Below, in pieces: positions 60,909 through 64,000 of a stretch of 64,000 nt of DNA (positions are counted from its first letter, which is position 1; every line of letters starts with the position of its first letter). The position numbers were made by a program, and so were the translations under genes. The notes below the pieces were generated by a model. The model saw only the letters and a program-made list of their open reading frames with translations. It made no database searches and was not told the DNA's origin. Source of the DNA: Burkholderia singularis (GTDB lineage: Bacteria > Pseudomonadota > Gammaproteobacteria > Burkholderiales > Burkholderiaceae); NCBI RefSeq assembly GCF_900176645.1, contig NZ_FXAN01000061.1, positions 1-64,000 of the forward strand. The letters are read 5' to 3'.

Positions 60909-61805
60909 TCAAGTACCCTTCGATAGGAAGGCGTGGAGCATGTCCGCCGTTTGTTCCGGAAGCTCTTCCGGGAAAAAGTGCCCTCCATCGACTGCATAAC
61001 CTTGAACGTTACAGGCAAAATCCCGCCAAAGTTCCACTGGCCCGCCATGTTCCTGGTACCACTTTTCTATTCCCCCATGCTTGCTCCACACCGCGAGCAC
61101 GGGAGAGGTAACTTTTCGTCCGGAAGCGATATCGCTCATATCGTGCTCCCGGTCGATGGTTGCAGCCGCGCGGTATTCCTCGCAAATGGCGTGAACTCTG
61201 GCGGGATCGCGTAGAGCATCGACGTAAGCGTCTCGGACGTGCTTCGGGAACGTATCCGCACTGGTTCCCCAACAATTCAATGCATCATCAATAACCGCTT
61301 CCGGTGCTGCCGAAATAAGCCGCTCGGGAAGCGGCGATGGTTGAGATAGCAGCGACCATGGCCAGAATGACAGCGCCAACCTCGCATCCGCTTTGTCCCA
61401 AACAACTTCCGTCGGCAAGATATCCAAAACTGCCAGATGGTGTATTCGATCAGGAAAGTCTAACGCCATGCGATGCGCGACCCTACCGCCTCGATCATGG
61501 CCAACGACCGCGAACTCTTGATGGCCAAATCTTTGCATCATTTCAACCATGTCTCCAGCCATTGCCCGCTTGCTATACGGCTCATGGGTGAACGTGGAGT
61601 CAGGACAACCACTATTTCCGTATCCGCGAAGGTCGGCACAAAAGACTTCATATCGATCAGACAGCAGCGGCGCAATATCTCTCCACATCAAGTGTGTTTC
61701 TGGAAAGCCGTGCAGCAACAATACTGGCATTCCTGATCCGGACTTCCTGACGAATATCTCTGCCACGTCGGTTTTGACGGTTGTAGCTTGGAAGTTGTCG
61801 AACAT
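60909..61805 (-). CDS. Haloacetate dehalogenase-like alpha/beta hydrolase
   Basis: This 298-residue protein of the fluoroacetate/haloacetate dehalogenase group has the nucleophile Asp104 in VVGHDRGGRVAHRMAL with Arg105 and Arg108 (carboxylate binding), Trp150 in PWSLLSQPSPLPE, and the late catalytic His in DGGHFFPEE. In fluoroacetate dehalogenase a His-Trp pair holds the leaving fluoride; here the His is Pro149. Dechlorination or epoxide hydrolysis may therefore be more likely than defluorination. GC and codon use are lower than in most neighbours, and an IS66 remnant abuts it, so recent acquisition is plausible. Confidence 0.82.
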   Translation of the reverse strand: MFDNFQATTVKTDVAEIFVRKSGSGMPVLLLHGFPETHLMWRDIAPLLSDRYEVFCADLRGYGNSGCPDSTFTHEPYSKRAMAGDMVEMMQRFGHQEFAVVGHDRGGRVAHRMALDFPDRIHHLAVLDILPTEVVWDKADARLALSFWPWSLLSQPSPLPERLISAAPEAVIDDALNCWGTSADTFPKHVRDAYVDALRDPARVHAICEEYRAAATIDREHDMSDIASGRKVTSPVLAVWSKHGGIEKWYQEHGGPVELWRDFACNVQGYAVDGGHFFPEELPEQTADMLHAFLSKGT

Positions 61806-61838
61806 CGCAGCACGCCGAAGAGGACCTCGAAGAGGTCA

Positions 61839-62132
61839 TTATGAGCCACCCGGCCATCTCATCCTCTCGTCGAGGGCGGCAATGATGGATCGCATCCCGC
61901 GGATCAAAATAAACGGCATGAAAACCGCCACTTCGCTATCCGCCCCCTTTTCAAGCATTTCACCGTGCCCGCCATCCCAAAAATATCCGGCGTCCGGCAA
62001 ATCCGCCCGAATCGACTGCATAGCGCGGCCATACGCGCCACGATCGCCCCTGGCATCGCGTCGTTCGGAGCACAAACTTTCGCTCCGCCGATTCATCGGC
62101 AGGCAGTTCGCGCTCCATTGGTCGTCCAACAT
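61839..62132 (-). CDS. Hypothetical frame upstream of the dehalogenase gene
   Basis: A 97-residue frame ends 33 bases before the dehalogenase start, on the same strand. It contains IRADLPDAGYFWDGGHGEML and AVFMPFILIRGMRSIIAALD, which look protein-like, but there is no ribosome site and no recognised family. It may be chance or the remnant of a gene that travelled with the dehalogenase. Confidence 0.25.
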   Translation of the reverse strand: MLDDQWSANCLPMNRRSESLCSERRDARGDRGAYGRAMQSIRADLPDAGYFWDGGHGEMLEKGADSEVAVFMPFILIRGMRSIIAALDERMRWPGGS

Positions 62133-62292
62133 GCGCGCATGCGTTACACATCCGACATGTCAAGCCGATGTCCATCGGCGTTTCGATGTATTAAAATAAG
62201 CGGCTGATCCTTGCGCCGAACCTCTTGTCCGGCTCCCCGCTCAACCGCCCGCGCGCTGCGCTCGAGCACAACGCGCCAACCTGGAGACATAC

Positions 62293-62739
62293 GTGTTCGA
62301 CATGCATGTAGCCCTCCTCGCGCATGACTACGCACGTCGCGAGCCGCGCGATGTAATGGGCGATCAAGGGCTCGTGATCGTCGGCGTCGGCAGGAGCGGC
62401 GAACGCGGTTTTCAGATGCTGTACCGGTTCGCGGACGTTTGCGCGTGCCTCGAGTCGTGCGGAACGAACGTGATCTTCGTCTATCCGAAAGAATCGGCGC
62501 GCCACGTGCTCGACCCGATTTCGGTGTCCAGCGCGCGAATCAGACACAGCCCGAGCCTCTTTCTCGATGCCGAAGGGCGCTTCTTTCGCCGGCCGTGCCC
62601 GCCGAGATCGTTAGCGCTCGCGCATCTGAGCCGCGACATGGAGCCGCTCGATACGGCAACGGTCGTGCTACAGGACGATGGTTGGGAAACCGAACTGCGT
62701 GCGTTTCTCGCCCGCGCGCAGGCTCGCGTCATGCATTGA
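62293..62739 (+). CDS. Hypothetical protein, possible thioredoxin-like fold
   Basis: This 148-residue protein starts at a GTG with TGGAGAC seven bases upstream. The middle (GLVIVGVGRSGERGFQMLYR, SCGTNVIFVYPKESARHVLD, SPSLFLDAEGRFFRRP) has an alternating beta/alpha pattern like redoxin-family proteins, with a single Cys-x2-Cys-like pair absent from the usual position. No signal peptide. The family is not recognised. Confidence 0.55.
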   Translation: MFDMHVALLAHDYARREPRDVMGDQGLVIVGVGRSGERGFQMLYRFADVCACLESCGTNVIFVYPKESARHVLDPISVSSARIRHSPSLFLDAEGRFFRRPCPPRSLALAHLSRDMEPLDTATVVLQDDGWETELRAFLARAQARVMH

Positions 62740-62815
62740 GCCGGCGGTGCAGGTGCAATGCAGTGATCGTGCCGGAAATGACGAAGAGGCCGGACGACGG
62801 CCTGGAATTGTTTCG

Positions 62816-63067
62816 ATGAAGCCTTGTGATGTTTGTCTGCCGTTCGCCGGCGAGCGGCCCCCGAGCGACGCGCCGCTGATCGCCGTCGGCAAACCGAAGA
62901 AGCTGCGGCCGCTGATGAGCAAGCCGCTGATCGTCGGCAAATTTCGTTGCCACACATGCGGCGGATATTGGATGCGGGAAACCGATATGTCCGAGCCGCA
63001 ACGCGACCAATGGCTGTTTCTCGGCCACGCGACGAGCATTCTCGAACCAGCCGCGCACCGGCCGTGA
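62816..63067 (+). CDS. Small hypothetical protein with two CxxC knuckles
   Basis: This 83-residue protein begins MKPCDVCLPFAGERP and later has FRCHTCGGYWMRETD, two Cys-x2-Cys knuckles that could bind one zinc ion. The centre is Lys/Pro-rich. GGAA lies nine bases before the ATG. It is 76 bases downstream of the redoxin-like gene and may be co-transcribed with it. Function unknown. Confidence 0.5.
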   Translation: MKPCDVCLPFAGERPPSDAPLIAVGKPKKLRPLMSKPLIVGKFRCHTCGGYWMRETDMSEPQRDQWLFLGHATSILEPAAHRP

Positions 63068-63267
63068 ACGCCCGCCGGCCGGCTCTGCGCAGCACACGCA
63101 TGCCGATCACGAACGACGCTCATACGTTGAGAAACGGCATGACGTTCCGTGCGTCCGCTTGGGCGCGGCGTGCGTGCTTGGCAGCCTGTTGGCCCGCCGA
63201 TCGACGGCTAACGCGCGAGGCCCATATCAGGTAGATTGTCCCGCTCCAACCGCTCTGTGAGTTGCCG

Positions 63268-64000
63268 ATGCCTGCCGCTTCGCCGCACCGCCCGCTCCCG
63301 CCGGTCGTCGTCTGGTTTCGTGATGATCTGCGGGTTGCCGATAACCCCGCACTCGCCCATGCCGCCGCATCGGGCCACCCTGTCGTATGCGTTTATGTCT
63401 ACGATCCGCAGCCACGGAATATTCGCCCACCAGGCGCTGCCGCGCGCTGGTGGCTTCATGAATCGTTGCGCGAACTCGACGTTTCCCTTGCCGCAATGGG
63501 CGGTCAACTGACCGTGCTTCGCGGGCCGGAGCAACAGACGATCGAAGCGTTTGCCGTCAAAATCGGTGCGATCAAAGTGTGCTGGAACCGCCGATACTCG
63601 GCAGCGCAACGCGAGACAGACGCGGCGATCAAATCGGCGCTGAAAGAACGTGGAATGGCGGTTCTGACTTTCAATGGCCACCTGCTGCGCGAGCCCTGGA
63701 CAGTGGCCACGCAGGATGCCAGGCCATATCAGGTATTCAGCGCGTATTGGCGCGCGGCGCGCCACGACTATCGCGCCGAAGAGCCGTTGCCCGCGCCGCG
63801 TCACATCGACTTTTTCCCCGTGCCGGAAGACGTGAGCGCCCAGGTGAAGGATTTGTCGGCATTGGCGCTTCAGCCTTGCGCACCCGACTGGGCAGGCGGA
63901 TTGCGCGCGACATGGCAATGCGGCGAACAAGCGGCGCAGCGTCAGCTCGAGTCCTTTCTAGCCCGCGCGCTGGCCGGTTACGCGAGTGGGCGGGACAATC
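63268..64000 (+). CDS. DNA photolyase / cryptochrome, N-terminal part (runs off the window)
   Basis: From the ATG at 63268 the frame reads VVVWFRDDLRVADNPALAHA, the N-terminal antenna domain of photolyases, then VVCVYVYDP, ARWWLHESLRELDVSLAAMG and VCWNRRYSAAQRETDAAIK. It continues open through the last base with the linker toward the FAD-binding domain (LESFLARALAGYASGRD). It should repair UV-induced pyrimidine dimers with light. About half of the protein is visible, and no stop occurs. Confidence 0.88.
   Translation, partial: MPAASPHRPLPPVVVWFRDDLRVADNPALAHAAASGHPVVCVYVYDPQPRNIRPPGAAARWWLHESLRELDVSLAAMGGQLTVLRGPEQQTIEAFAVKIGAIKVCWNRRYSAAQRETDAAIKSALKERGMAVLTFNGHLLREPWTVATQDARPYQVFSAYWRAARHDYRAEEPLPAPRHIDFFPVPEDVSAQVKDLSALALQPCAPDWAGGLRATWQCGEQAAQRQLESFLARALAGYASGRDN

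Noticed and set aside
1-64000. tRNA, rRNA, CRISPR array or prophage genes
   Set aside because: No cloverleaf, rRNA core sequence, regularly spaced direct repeats or phage structural genes were seen; the holin-family protein at 49458-49829 belongs to a chromosomal stress set.

Overview
The window is GC-rich, gene-dense DNA in the style of Burkholderia sensu lato (Betaproteobacteria). This rests on codon and GC character, many strong GGAGG-type ribosome sites, and the gene content: cat ortho-cleavage genes with a LysR regulator, a probable second sigma-54 factor, DUF2795/BON/DUF4142/ferritin-like stress proteins, and GT9/GT2 glycan genes. A plant-associated Burkholderia is plausible, but the species cannot be fixed from this sequence alone. 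No rRNA, tRNA or CRISPR array was recognised.

Layout. 1-0.7 kb: joined remnants of two IS3-family elements. 0.8-5.0 kb: a substrate-binding protein / ATC hydrolase / carbamoyl-amidase operon with a divergent LysR regulator, probably for converting 2-aminothiazoline-4-carboxylate to cysteine. 5.3-18 kb: a GHL10 lipoprotein, a pyruvate-oxidase-like TPP enzyme, a HAD phosphatase, an orphan SdhB-like protein, a frameshifted MgtC, a PSD-like decarboxylase, rpoN, a response regulator, and a UdgX-type uracil-DNA glycosylase overlapping a non-canonical NRAMP transporter. 18-23 kb: a stress block (ferritin-like, DUF4142, two SDRs, DUF2795, BON). 23-33.5 kb: two facing glycan arms. The plus arm has a damaged GT4 glycosyltransferase, a UDP-glucuronate decarboxylase and a GT2. 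The minus arm is a tightly overlapping SDR, GmhB-like phosphatase, GT9, carbamoyltransferase, GT2, GT9 operon. 33.6-39.4 kb: an unusual single protein joining an ABC exporter, a kinase-type ATPase-like domain and a receiver domain, with an acidic small protein and a divergent hybrid histidine kinase.

39.6-42.9 kb is a decayed zone: a glutamine synthetase tail, an EamA transporter with an in-frame stop, an AraC regulator and a truncated metalloprotease. 43-47.7 kb holds a three-subunit cytoplasmic molybdoenzyme resembling sulfite dehydrogenase SoeABC. 48.7-51.1 kb has small envelope-stress proteins and a PhnZ-like HD oxygenase. 51.4-54.9 kb is catBCA with divergent catR, a clear ATAC-N7-GTAT operator, and a frameshift in catB. 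55.3-57.7 kb has two overlapping paralogous exported proteins of unknown function. 58-60.5 kb is an N-acyl-D-amino-acid deacylase-like gene with a PadR regulator and a near-perfect dyad. The end holds an IS66 remnant carrying an expanded 6-bp repeat, a haloacetate-dehalogenase-like hydrolase, small unknown genes and a photolyase that runs off the edge.

The most unusual items are the ABC/ATPase/receiver fusion with its short leader frame, the paralogous exported pair, the UdgX-NRAMP pair, the 21-bp-stem hairpin in the glycan locus, and the number of broken genes. Several of the breaks are single-base losses, so real decay and sequencing error must be told apart.
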